From: Fibrobacter sp.
GTDB taxonomy: Bacteria; Fibrobacterota; Fibrobacteria; Fibrobacterales; Fibrobacteraceae
Direction of reading: 5' to 3'
Assembly: GCA_017520105.1 (NCBI GenBank)
Contig: JAFWRL010000157.1
Span: forward strand, 1-46,259
Length of the DNA: 46,259 nucleotides
Shown here: one piece after another, positions 32,861 through 40,832 of the stretch
Layout of the letters: each line of letters opens with the position of its first letter
Position numbering within the stretch: the stretch's first letter is position 1
The notes under the pieces: generated by a model
Database searches by the model: none
Told to the model about the DNA's origin: nothing
What the model saw: the letters and a program-made list of their open reading frames with translations, nothing else
Translations under genes and position numbers: made by a program

Positions 32861-34183
32861 CTACACGAGAGTGCCGCGGAGCGTCCAGCCTCGGATATCG
32901 TCGATTTTCACCTGCACATAATCGCCCGGCTTGATGATGCGGCCAACTTCTGGCTTGAAGATGACCTTCTTGAAGTTGTCCGTCTTGCCGACAAATTCAG
33001 TGGCGTCGCGGGTGGAACTTGCTTCGACGAGAATTTCTTCGGTGCGGCCCATCATCATCTGGTTGCGCTTGAGAGTAATCGCGTTCTGCAGTTCCACTAG
33101 GCGCGTGTGGCGGGCGAGCTTTTCTTCGGCAGTAAGCGTTTCGACCTCTTTGAAAGATTCCGTTCCTTTGCGCGGGCTGTAGATGAACATGTAAGCTGTA
33201 TCGAACTGGCAAGCTTCAAAAGCCTTGATAGTCTGTTCGAAATCGTCCGCAGTTTCGCCAACAAATCCGCAAATGACGTCTGTCGAAATTGCGTAATACG
33301 GGTCGCGGCTACGCAGCTGCTCAATGACCGTCATGTACTGTTCCATGTTGTGCTGACGGCGCATCTTCTTGAGAATCGCGTCGGAGCCGCTCTGGAGCGG
33401 GATGTGCGCGTAATGGCAAACCTTCGGGTTGTTCAAAAGAACGTCGATGAGTTCGTTCGTATAGTGACGCGGATGCGGACTTGTAAAGCGGATACGCTTG
33501 ATGCCTCCAATCTCGGAAACCTTTGTTAGTAATGTCGTGAAGTCCGCATTTGGCGTTTTGTATGCATTCACCGTCTGGCCGAGCAACATTACTTCGGTGA
33601 CGCCCTTGTCGGCGGCCCTCTTGACTTCTGTCAGCACGTCGTCTATGTCGCGGTACTTTTCGGGACCGCGGAGGTACGGCACGATGCAGTAGCTACAACG
33701 TTTGTTGCAACCGCGCTGGATGGCGACGAAAGTGCTGAAGTTGTTGTTCAACTTGGCGTATTCGCCGAGATAGTTCTCGTCACGGTCTTCGTCGATGAAC
33801 ATCTTGTGGTGCGTCTTGTGCAACGGACTTTGTGCGTCGCCAAACAGCAGTTCTGGAATTTTTCGGTACTGGTCCGGTCCCACGATGTAGTTCACGTTTT
33901 TGAGGCGCTTCAACAGTTCCGGCCCGCGGTTCTTTGCCATGCAACCGCATACCACGACTTTCACATCGGGATTCTTTTTGCGCAAGTACTTGAGCTTGCT
34001 GATGTTGACGATGGCGGTTTCCTCGGCCTTTTCGCGCACGCTGCAGGTGTTCACGATGATGATGTCGGCGTCTTCCTGGTTGTTCGTCTCGACGCAACCG
34101 CACATGTCGAGCTCCTGCGCAATCATCGCCGAGTCGTACTCGTTCATCTGGCAGCCGTATGTGGCCAAGTGGTATTTTTTCAT
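32861..34183 (-). CDS. miaB: tRNA-2-methylthio-N6-dimethylallyladenosine synthase MiaB
   Basis: A 440-residue radical SAM methylthiotransferase that adds the 2-methylthio group to i6A37 of tRNAs reading UNN codons. The N-terminal UPF0004 domain supplies three cluster ligands: Cys10 (YGCQMNEYDS), a Cys in NTCSVREKAE and a Cys in VVCGCMA. The radical SAM motif is GCNKRCSYCIVPYLRG (near 157-172), followed by LLGQTVNAYK and DVICGFVGET. A TRAM domain closes the protein (VKIDDIRGWTLRGTL). It is transcribed alone. Confidence 0.95.
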   Translation of the reverse strand: MKKYHLATYGCQMNEYDSAMIAQELDMCGCVETNNQEDADIIIVNTCSVREKAEETAIVNISKLKYLRKKNPDVKVVVCGCMAKNRGPELLKRLKNVNYIVGPDQYRKIPELLFGDAQSPLHKTHHKMFIDEDRDENYLGEYAKLNNNFSTFVAIQRGCNKRCSYCIVPYLRGPEKYRDIDDVLTEVKRAADKGVTEVMLLGQTVNAYKTPNADFTTLLTKVSEIGGIKRIRFTSPHPRHYTNELIDVLLNNPKVCHYAHIPLQSGSDAILKKMRRQHNMEQYMTVIEQLRSRDPYYAISTDVICGFVGETADDFEQTIKAFEACQFDTAYMFIYSPRKGTESFKEVETLTAEEKLARHTRLVELQNAITLKRNQMMMGRTEEILVEASSTRDATEFVGKTDNFKKVIFKPEVGRIIKPGDYVQVKIDDIRGWTLRGTLV

Positions 34184-34199
34184 GCGGGTAAAGATAACT

Positions 34200-34475
34200 T
34201 TTTAGACGAGAGACGAAAGACGAAAGACGAAAGATTGCTTCAAAAAAGTATGAGTGCTAAGGACGGGGAGGGCGTCCCCCTCGCTCCGACTAGACTAAAG
34301 AACGTTCACCACTTCGTGGCTCGCTATAGACGATAGACGAAAGAGAAAAACTTCTATCGTCTTTCGTCTATAGGGCAAAGCCCGTTCTTTCGTCTATTCT
34401 ACGCTACCCCCTCGCCTAAGGGGCTCCGCCCCCTAACACCCCTGAATTATCATGCCGGGTTTGACCCGGCATTTC
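34200..34475. repeat. Intergenic repeat block at the left edge of the accessory island
   Basis: This 305-base gap has no gene. It holds tandem GACGAAA units (34204-34234); a GGGGAGGGCGTCCCCCTCG segment (34265-34284); an inverted pair TATAGACGATAGACGAAAG / CTTTCGTCTATA (34325-34373); TTCTTTCGTCTA (34385-34396); a 26-base block CTCGCCTAAG...CCCCCTAA (34411-34436) identical to 41309-41334; and a hairpin ATGCCGGGTTTGACCCGGCAT (34452-34471). Confidence 0.75.
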
Positions 34476-34488
34476 CTTTTTCTGTTGC

Positions 34489-35589
34489 TTATAAACACGA
34501 CGAATACGGAAGCGACTTGATGTAATCTTCCATAAATTGCCAATCAGGTTCATACTCGTTGGGAGCGATTTTTCGAACAGGAAGTTTAATCAAAGAGTCT
34601 GGCATTCTTTTCGGTCGCCACTTTCGCCCATAATCCCATCTAAAACGTTCCTTTTCAATAAGAGAACACAAGAACATCGCTATGTAAATATTGAGTTCCT
34701 TATTCCATTTCTTATGGATATATAATGGATTTACATCATGAGTGCAGGTGAACTCTTTTGGCTGATAAAAAGCGTAACCTACAGAACCATTGTTTGATAC
34801 GGTTATGCAATTTGGCCTGAAAATCTTTTGTTCAAGAGGAGCATTGGGTTCATCGCCAGTTTTAGAGGAATCCTTGATTGTGTCAAGATCATGCATTGAT
34901 GTGATTCCGTTATTGGAGTCTGTTGCCCCAATAAAAGGAATCGCCCCAACAGGGTTTTCTTCAGGTTTCTTGTTATAGAAACCTTTGCAGATTTCAAATA
35001 TTTCATCATAACGGAACCATTTCCAATTACTTGTATTTAATTTGATTTTAGTTTCGGAAAGGGACTTTGGATTAAATTTATTTTGCCAAACAACTTTTGC
35101 ACGAGTTGGAAGTTTTGAAATTATATTTTCCTTAACATAATCCACAATCCATTTCCAATCTGGAATATACTTATTAAGGGATGTTTTAATTACAGGAAGT
35201 CGTATTTGCGATTGTTCCATTAACTCTTTATCCCACTTTCTTCCATAATTAAAGCGATATTTTTCCCGATTTATAATTGTCGTTAAAAACAAAGCAATTT
35301 CTTTGTTTAAATCAAATTTGGGGTAAAGGACATTGACGTCATCTGTAGCCCAAAATTCTTTCGTTTGGTAGAATGCTTCTGCAATAGAACCATTATAAGA
35401 AACAGAAATTGTATTTGCTGAATGTAGATGTTCGTTATTAGCAATTCTAGCCGTGAGTCCATTATTAGAATCCGTTGCACCTACATAAGGTATATTGCCG
35501 GGAATCATGTCCGCTTTCGTCAATCTTTTGCCTTTTCGAATTTCAAAAATATCTTTATAATTAAACCATTTCCATGTTTTCGTATTCAT
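34489..35589 (-). CDS. BcgI-like restriction-modification specificity subunit (two target-recognition domains)
   Basis: A 366-residue DNA-specificity subunit. It is an internal duplication: each half begins with W(K)WF.Y..IFEI.KG (NTKTWKWFNYKDIFEIRKG near residue 1; NTSNWKWFRYDEIFEICKG near 185), then IP(Y/F)(V/I)GATDSNNG, S.NGS...AFYQ.KEF, and ends in R(F/W).YGRKW. This is the layout of the BcgIB subunit, with one domain per half-site of a split target. The ATG at 35589 is one base after the stop of the partner gene, so the two are coupled. The sequence is visibly more AT-rich than the surrounding genes. Confidence 0.85.
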   Translation of the reverse strand: MNTKTWKWFNYKDIFEIRKGKRLTKADMIPGNIPYVGATDSNNGLTARIANNEHLHSANTISVSYNGSIAEAFYQTKEFWATDDVNVLYPKFDLNKEIALFLTTIINREKYRFNYGRKWDKELMEQSQIRLPVIKTSLNKYIPDWKWIVDYVKENIISKLPTRAKVVWQNKFNPKSLSETKIKLNTSNWKWFRYDEIFEICKGFYNKKPEENPVGAIPFIGATDSNNGITSMHDLDTIKDSSKTGDEPNAPLEQKIFRPNCITVSNNGSVGYAFYQPKEFTCTHDVNPLYIHKKWNKELNIYIAMFLCSLIEKERFRWDYGRKWRPKRMPDSLIKLPVRKIAPNEYEPDWQFMEDYIKSLPYSSCL

Positions 35590-35590
35590 T

Positions 35591-37450
35591 TTAAAAATCC
35601 TCGCTTTGAACAAGGAACGCCGCATAATCACGAATTTTTCGGATAAAATCCTCATCACAAAGTGTGCTATAATCTGTTTCCATGTAAGCTTCTGCGCACC
35701 ATTCATCCGTATGCGTCACAGTATGCAAAACAGAATAACCCGGTTCTTCAATCTTATTCTGATAAAGATACATCCATTTTTTCTTGATTTCTTCCCATTT
35801 GCCATAAGCGTCAATGCGCCCTAACTTCTTTCGTTTTACGAAGCCATCATCACGGAAATAGCCAAAGAAAGTCTTTTTATCTTCAGGATGGGGAACGTTT
35901 GCAGTCCAAATCATCACGCATGGTGGCGCAGATGCTGCAGGATTAAATATTTCTGTAGGCATACTAAAAACAGCTTCAAGCGTATGTTTCTTGAATAGCC
36001 GTTCGCGAACCTCTTTGCAAGTAGTCCCTAAAGCGCAGTTAATCGGAACAACCGCAACAGCAATGCCGCGAGTTGTCAATATCGAAAGTAACTGTTCAAC
36101 AAACTCAAGTTCATTGTAATCATCCTGCGAATAAGGCGGATTGATAAGTCCGACATCAATATTCTTTTTTCTTAATTCGTTCGCAATTTTGGTATCAAAA
36201 CAGCTTCCGTAGTGAATGTTGCTTTTGCCATCACGTCTGACAATCATATTCGCTATGCACAATGTATAGATGTGCGGGTCCGCTTCAACACCATATAGGC
36301 CTTCCTCTCGGATTTTTTTGATTTCACTCGGATTGGCCTTCTTGAACATTTTGCTCATTGCCGTTACAAGGAAACCTCCAGAACCAGCACAAATATCTAC
36401 AACCTTACTTTTTTTATTCAAGCCGCTTACATCACACATGAATTCCGTCAAATGTTGCGGAGTCAAAATAATTCCAAGAGCCTTACCATCATCGCCATTA
36501 GAGAACTTGATAAATTCATGGTAAAATTCTCCGAGTGCATCAATTGACGAATCTGAATTATTCATCATTGGCTTGATTTTCATATCCAGTTCTTGAATAT
36601 ACCAGCGCAATGAATAATCCTCATTCATCGGCGTAGTCTTGAAGTGATGAAGACTTGCAACATTCTTAAATGTATTCAAAATGTTATCTATACGATCTTG
36701 CTTTACTTCGGCTTCTCCTAAAACATCTCCGATAGCTGTTGTGATATTCCACATTAATCCTTTTAATGTAGTTGCCTGCGGATAGAGATTTTCAAAATCC
36801 TCGTTTTGAAGCGCAATTAAAATACCCGCAATAAAAATTGGCTTATCATTGGCTGTCACCTTAGCAACTCTTAAATTGTTGCTCATGTTTATTGCCGTCT
36901 GCCGAATTTCTTCTATCGAATACTGACGCGATATTTTTTCGCCTTTCAAATATTGCAGATAATTAATCGGTTCAAGTTGGATATTTAATTTGGTGAGTTC
37001 CTTAAATTCATCATGTCCTTTTTGCCAATAAAAAGTGGAAACTTTACTTTCGTCTTTTTTGCTTCCGCTTACACCAATGGCAATAACATTATATCGCTCT
37101 TTAAGGAACTTTGCATAATACAAAGCACCATCTACCGCAAAATCCTTAGGCTTATTGCGATTTTCGCTTTCGTGTTTTTTTATACTACGCTTGCATTCAA
37201 TAACAATAATTGTGCCGGAGTCTTTTTTGAAAGTTAGGATAAACTCCGGTTTAGCCTTTCCGCTACCGCCCTGAGTGTAATCGTCAATATTACATTCCTT
37301 GGGTTTGCCGCCTGCTTTTTTCAGGAGTTTTTCAATTGTAGAAACCTCGGGTACATCACCCTGAGGATAGACTTTTCCAAATTCATTCTCACCAAGATTG
37401 CACCTCATCTCTTTGAGGACAAAAGCTTCGCTGAACTGTTCATTCGCCAT
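35591..37450 (-). CDS. BcgI-like fused restriction nuclease and N6-adenine methyltransferase
   Basis: A 619-residue protein close in size to BcgIA (637). The N-terminus has a PD-(D/E)xK-type nuclease core (KPEFILTF, then IIVIECKRS near 90). A helical linker follows, then the N6-adenine methyltransferase with its SAM loop VVDICAGSGGFLVTAM (near 345) and catalytic LINPPYSQD (near 420). With the two-TRD subunit encoded next it would form a Type IIB-like enzyme, which typically cuts on both sides of a bipartite site and methylates it. The ATG at 37450 is chosen because AGGAG (37456-37460) lies five bases before it. Low GC suggests transfer. The precise type is inferred from domain order and size. 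Confidence 0.88.
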   Translation of the reverse strand: MANEQFSEAFVLKEMRCNLGENEFGKVYPQGDVPEVSTIEKLLKKAGGKPKECNIDDYTQGGSGKAKPEFILTFKKDSGTIIVIECKRSIKKHESENRNKPKDFAVDGALYYAKFLKERYNVIAIGVSGSKKDESKVSTFYWQKGHDEFKELTKLNIQLEPINYLQYLKGEKISRQYSIEEIRQTAINMSNNLRVAKVTANDKPIFIAGILIALQNEDFENLYPQATTLKGLMWNITTAIGDVLGEAEVKQDRIDNILNTFKNVASLHHFKTTPMNEDYSLRWYIQELDMKIKPMMNNSDSSIDALGEFYHEFIKFSNGDDGKALGIILTPQHLTEFMCDVSGLNKKSKVVDICAGSGGFLVTAMSKMFKKANPSEIKKIREEGLYGVEADPHIYTLCIANMIVRRDGKSNIHYGSCFDTKIANELRKKNIDVGLINPPYSQDDYNELEFVEQLLSILTTRGIAVAVVPINCALGTTCKEVRERLFKKHTLEAVFSMPTEIFNPAASAPPCVMIWTANVPHPEDKKTFFGYFRDDGFVKRKKLGRIDAYGKWEEIKKKWMYLYQNKIEEPGYSVLHTVTHTDEWCAEAYMETDYSTLCDEDFIRKIRDYAAFLVQSEDF

Positions 37451-37507
37451 ATAAACTCCTATAAGGAGTTTCGACTTATGTAGCAATTCTTCAAATTCCA
37501 GCCAAAT

Positions 37508-37670
37508 AAAAAAGCGTGGGACCGAAGGCTTGCTGACACGGAGGCTCTGGTAAACCTGTTACACAACAAGACCGAACGGCCCACGCACAGGGTGCGTGAG
37601 CGCTCGACTTGTCCTTGTGTAACTTGAAAAATTTACCAGATTTTCCGCATCAAGAACAAGAGTCGAAAAC
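37508..37670 (-). ncRNA. Long imperfect inverted repeat, possible structured RNA upstream of the restriction gene
   Basis: Two hairpins face each other. On the minus strand 37586-37514 starts GCGTGGGCCG and ends CGGTCCCACGC, then runs into six T, like a small RNA with terminator. Its inner part TGTAAC..TTTACCAGA..TCCG recurs on the plus strand at 37618-37646, inside a second hairpin closed by CGACT/AGTCG (37605-37665). The centre is a perfect hairpin CACGCAC-CCT-GTGCGTG (37598-37582 on the minus strand). It may be a leader of the restriction operon, a separate RNA or a palindromic mobile relic. No known RNA family is recognised. Confidence 0.45.
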
Positions 37671-37745
37671 TCAAAAATTCTATCGCTCCGCACCATTCGG
37701 TACGGGGCTATGTCAATGGAAAATATAAATAAAATGTGGACTAAA

Positions 37746-37805
37746 GATTGCCACCACCACGCTTCCCTCGTGGCAGGCTCTGTTCTACGACCCCTCGCAA
37801 TGACG
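37746..37805 (+). repeat. Dispersed GATTGC...CTCGCAATGACG repeat, intergenic copy
   Basis: A 60-base element starting GATTGCCACCAC and ending CTCGCAATGACG. It aligns along its length with 42195-42253, inside a lipoprotein gene: both contain ACCAC, then CTCGTGGCAGGCT, then a CGA block, then the common end. The termini are an imperfect inverted repeat. Confidence 0.75.
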
Positions 37806-37815
37806 TCTAAAAAAA

Positions 37816-37843
37816 GGAGATGCCCCGTCAAGCGGGGCATGAC
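37816..37843. repeat. Short palindrome of the ATGCC-loop-GGCAT family
   Basis: GGAGATGCCCCGTCAAGCGG followed by GGCATGACA forms a hairpin (ATGCCCCG / CGGGGCAT). The same class of element is at 34452-34471. The rest of the gap to 37958 shows no gene. Confidence 0.6.
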
Positions 37844-37958
37844 AAAATAAGCAACCTTCTGATATTTTCGGAGTTCTAGAGGCCTAACCCTAGGCGAGAG
37901 TGTTAAAAAATTTCAAAATGTATCGCATTTGTACGCACAAAAATGTATATTGACCAGT

Positions 37959-38282
37959 ATGAACAAGACTGCAAATTTATACGCCCGCATTGAGCCCGAT
38001 GTTAAGGAACAGGCCGAGAATGTCCTGGAAACCCTCGGCATATCCGTTTCCAGCGCCATCAACATGTTCTACAAGCAGATTATTCTGCAACAGGGAATTC
38101 CCTTCGACGTGAAGTTGCCCAAGGCTCCAGAAAACTCCGCCAAATGGTCTAAAGAGCGCCTCGATGCGGAACTCGAGAAAGGCTACAATGACATGCTGAA
38201 AGGCCGAACCCGCCCAGCCGCGATGGTCCTTTCCGATGTCAAAAAAAAGTACAAAGAATTGTCAAAATGCAAAAAAGCTTAG
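37959..38282 (+). CDS. RelB/DinJ-type antitoxin, no toxin partner
   Basis: A 107-residue antitoxin of the RelB/DinJ family. The N-terminal ribbon-helix-helix begins MNKTANLYARIEPDVKEQAENVLETLGISVSSAINMFYKQI, the usual DNA-binding dimer motif, followed by QQGIPFDVKLP, a family hallmark. The C-terminal toxin-binding segment is longer than usual. No YafQ or RelE gene follows: the next frame is a 60-codon ORF and then a convergent ATPase gene, so this is an orphan or its toxin was lost. The ATG at 37959 is preferred over an upstream alternative because it starts the RHH strand directly. Confidence 0.85.
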   Translation: MNKTANLYARIEPDVKEQAENVLETLGISVSSAINMFYKQIILQQGIPFDVKLPKAPENSAKWSKERLDAELEKGYNDMLKGRTRPAAMVLSDVKKKYKELSKCKKA

Positions 38283-38449
38283 ACAACGCTTGTAACGGTC
38301 GCATCACGCCTTGGAACGACATATACGCGAAGCTTTCTGAAGCCATCTCCGAAATCAGTAACGGAGCGCAACTAGTCGATGCGGAAAAAATCATCAGGAA
38401 CTTGATGATTTCTCCCTTCCAAAGTCAACGAATCGTCCACAACAAGTAA
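38267..38449 (+). CDS. Small ORF after dinJ, possible antitoxin fragment
   Basis: A 60-codon frame overlapping the end of the antitoxin gene by 16 bases and the 3' end of the convergent ATPase gene by 25 bases. The peptide segment YAKLSEAISEISNGAQLVDAEKIIRNL resembles the helical C-terminus of antitoxins, without a DNA-binding part. No ribosome binding site is visible; it could be the remnant of a second antitoxin or a chance frame. Confidence 0.35.
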   Translation: MQKSLDNACNGRITPWNDIYAKLSEAISEISNGAQLVDAEKIIRNLMISPFQSQRIVHNK

Positions 38450-39729
38450 AGCGGCAGGCTTACCGTTGAGCATCCTTCACAATCGTTCACGGCGATGTTC
38501 TTGAGCGAAAGCTTGTACCCCTTTGCCGGTGCAAATTTCTTGCAGAACTGCTTGTAGCTTTTGGCTTGCGTGTTCGTAGCCGCCTTGACCTCGACAGGAA
38601 CGATTTTCCCGTCATTTTCAAAGAGGAAATCAAGTTCCGCGCTGTTCCCCGAGCGCCAGAAATACGGGCTTTTTTGCATGCAGAGCAGTTCGTTCAGAAC
38701 ATAGTTTTCTGTGACGGCGCCCTTATTCGTATTGGGCGTATCGTCCATCAAGATATCCTTGTAGCTAAGCGAAAGTCTGCGGCCCAACAGACCGATGTCC
38801 GAAAGGTACACCTTGAAATTCGTCGCATCTGAATTTGCAGACAAGGGAACTTCTGCATTCTGCACAAGCTCAACCAAATGGACAAGCCCAGCGTTCTTAA
38901 GCCATTGTAACGCGGCCTCCAGCTCGTGTGCCCTTTTACCGTTCTTTACATGCGAAAACATGAACTTGTTGTTTTCCTTGGCAAGTTGCTTGGGCACGGA
39001 ATCCCATATCATGCGGATTTTTTCAATTTCATTTACAGGAGCATGCTTCGAGAAATCGTCCGCATAGTCCGCAAGGATTTCATCCTGGATTTCTCCCACG
39101 GTTTCAAAATTCCTGGAGCTTGCGTATTCATTCACCGCTTCAGGCATTCCGCCTACAACAAGATATTCCTTCAGCAGGCGTTCCATAGGTTTTGCATAGA
39201 CTTCGGAAATTGTCCGATCAGTAGGCCATTCTGCAAAAAGTTCAATGTATCTTTCTTCACCACAAGCGGTCAAGAATTCCCTGAAGTTCATCGGGAACAT
39301 CTGCATGCGGTTGACTTTCCCGACAGGGAAAGAAATGTTTTCGCGACGGAGAGCAACGCCGAGCAAGGAGCCCGCGCATGCCACATGGAGTTCCCGCTTG
39401 TTCTCGCAGAAATATTTCAAGGAAGTGATTGCCCGCGGAGCTTCCTGGATTTCATCAAAAATCAAGAGCGTTTTGCCTGCCTCAATTTTACTTTGCGTAA
39501 GCAGCTCAAGTTCCCTGACGATTCTCTCTACATCAAAGTCATAATCGAAAATGGCGGCGAACTTGTCGCTAGACTCAAAGTTGATGTAGCATACATTGCC
39601 GAAGTATTTTGCGCCGAAATCCTTTAAGGTATGGGTCTTGCCGCATTGGCGAACTCCCGTCAGAAGCAGGGGCTTCCGGCGCTTGCTATTTTTCCAGGTG
39701 AGCAAATCTTTTAAAAATTCGCGTTCCAT
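38425..39729 (-). CDS. AAA ATPase with DUF4143 domain
   Basis: A 434-residue ATP-binding protein of the AAA_14/DUF4143 type. Walker A is LLTGVRQCGKTHTL (near 25), Walker B LLIFDEIQEAPRA (near 88), with a sensor segment VACAGSLLGVALRR. The C-terminal DUF4143 half ends in a nuclease-like ELDFLF...VPVEVKAATN motif, reminiscent of PD-(D/E)xK cores. Such proteins are common in several copies in anaerobes and have been linked to defence or stress, without a proven role. The ATG at 39729 is chosen; a TTG five codons earlier is possible. Operator-like repeats lie just upstream. Confidence 0.85.
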   Translation of the reverse strand: MEREFLKDLLTWKNSKRRKPLLLTGVRQCGKTHTLKDFGAKYFGNVCYINFESSDKFAAIFDYDFDVERIVRELELLTQSKIEAGKTLLIFDEIQEAPRAITSLKYFCENKRELHVACAGSLLGVALRRENISFPVGKVNRMQMFPMNFREFLTACGEERYIELFAEWPTDRTISEVYAKPMERLLKEYLVVGGMPEAVNEYASSRNFETVGEIQDEILADYADDFSKHAPVNEIEKIRMIWDSVPKQLAKENNKFMFSHVKNGKRAHELEAALQWLKNAGLVHLVELVQNAEVPLSANSDATNFKVYLSDIGLLGRRLSLSYKDILMDDTPNTNKGAVTENYVLNELLCMQKSPYFWRSGNSAELDFLFENDGKIVPVEVKAATNTQAKSYKQFCKKFAPAKGYKLSLKNIAVNDCEGCSTVSLPLYLLWTIR

Positions 39730-39742
39730 ACCTTTAATATAC

Positions 39743-39792
39743 AAAAGTCATAGGACTTTTGCAACAGAAATTACATTTTTCATAGGACTTTT
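39743..39792 (-). promoter_or_regulatory. Operator-like repeats upstream of the DUF4143 ATPase
   Basis: TCATAGGACTTTT occurs twice, at 39748-39760 and 39780-39792, 32 bases apart (about three helical turns). The first copy is part of a palindrome AAAAGTC-ATAG-GACTTTT (39743-39760), 14 bases before the ATG. This suits a repressor or autoregulator site for the ATPase gene. Confidence 0.5.
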
Positions 39793-39810
39793 GAAAAAGA
39801 GCCTTTCCCC

Positions 39811-40821
39811 CTAGACTTCTAGCCCTGCCTGCACCATGTATTTTTGTGCGAATGCGTTTGCCTCGTCGTCCTTCTGCTGGTTCTTGTTGCCGTAATAGAC
39901 GTTCTTGATGAAGATGTCCTTCTTGCCGTGGAGCACGATGTGGCCGAGCTCATGGAAGAACGTGAACCAGAACGCGTTGCGGTCCTTGAAACGGTCGTGC
40001 AGCTGGATGACGGGGATGTCCTTGTACCAGCGGGCCATTCCATGAATGGGTGCGGTCTTGAAGTTCTGCGCGTAAAGCACCTTGATTCCGAGCTTTGCGC
40101 CCAGTTCCTGCAACTTGTGCATGCCGTCGTCAATAAAATCTTCGCCCACCTTCGGCTTGGGCAAAGCCTTCTTGCGGCGTAAATCTTCCCACGCGGCAAC
40201 GTCGTTTTTGGCCAGTTCCACAAATTGCGGCATCGCCTTCTTGATGGCGGAACGCACTTTCTTGTCGTTCTGCTTTTCCATCTTGATTTCGTCGGCGAGG
40301 ATTTCGCCGCGGCGCATCCACACGGAGGCCGCGTACGGGTCTTCGGTTTCAGCCAGCGAGATGCGGAAGGCCACCTTCAGGCGGTTCTTGTAGTAGTAAT
40401 TTTCCCACGCCTTGGGGCTAGCCACCCCGAAAAACTTGAGGATGGGCGACACGCCGTCTTCTTTGTTGTTGAAGTCCTTGATCCATGTGCGCGGATTGAG
40501 TTCACCGATAGGGAAGAGCTTGCGCCAAACAACACTTTTCTTGAGGGATTTCTTGATTTTTTCACGCCAGAGATCCCGTTCGTACAGCTTTTGTGCTTCT
40601 AGCCAACAATACTGAGGAATTCCTGTCCCAAATTCAAGGCTGTAGGCCATTTCTGCCGTCACCCTGCACTTGGCTCTGAGCAATTCGTTCACCGTCTTGG
40701 GAGTGTAGCCGATTCGGGCGGCGAAATCGTTAACATCCACATTCATTTCTTGAAGTTTTTCTTCAAGAATTTCTCCAGGGGAAGTTGCTCCCCACAAAAG
40801 GAGTTCTTTTTCTTCTGCCAT
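39811..40821 (-). CDS. higA: HigA-type antitoxin fused to ImmA/IrrE metallopeptidase domain
   Basis: A 336-residue protein. The N-terminus (about 8-75) is an XRE-type helix-turn-helix of the HigA class: SPGEILEEKLQEMNVDVNDFAARIGYTPKTVNELLRAK. The C-terminal part is an ImmA/IrrE-type zinc peptidase with FHELGHIVLHGKKDIF (near 290), the HExxH site, and DDEANAFAQKYM with the third-ligand Glu. The middle is a helical linker. HigB is encoded 11 bases upstream. Proteases of this class cut repressors or antitoxins, so this antitoxin could act on itself or on a partner when triggered; that is inference. Confidence 0.88.
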   Translation of the reverse strand: MAEEKELLLWGATSPGEILEEKLQEMNVDVNDFAARIGYTPKTVNELLRAKCRVTAEMAYSLEFGTGIPQYCWLEAQKLYERDLWREKIKKSLKKSVVWRKLFPIGELNPRTWIKDFNNKEDGVSPILKFFGVASPKAWENYYYKNRLKVAFRISLAETEDPYAASVWMRRGEILADEIKMEKQNDKKVRSAIKKAMPQFVELAKNDVAAWEDLRRKKALPKPKVGEDFIDDGMHKLQELGAKLGIKVLYAQNFKTAPIHGMARWYKDIPVIQLHDRFKDRNAFWFTFFHELGHIVLHGKKDIFIKNVYYGNKNQQKDDEANAFAQKYMVQAGLEV

Positions 40822-40832
40822 GTTATTCCTCT

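Noticed and set aside
34452..34471. Terminator of the specificity-subunit gene
   Set aside because: The hairpin is followed by T residues only on the plus strand, away from the minus-strand gene; it matches a dispersed palindrome seen again at 37816.
37508..37586. Signal recognition particle RNA (ffs)
   Set aside because: GTTTACCAG and a terminator-like end recall 4.5S RNA, but the GGAA tetraloop and AGCAG side of the conserved domain are missing, and a diverged copy lies inverted next to it.
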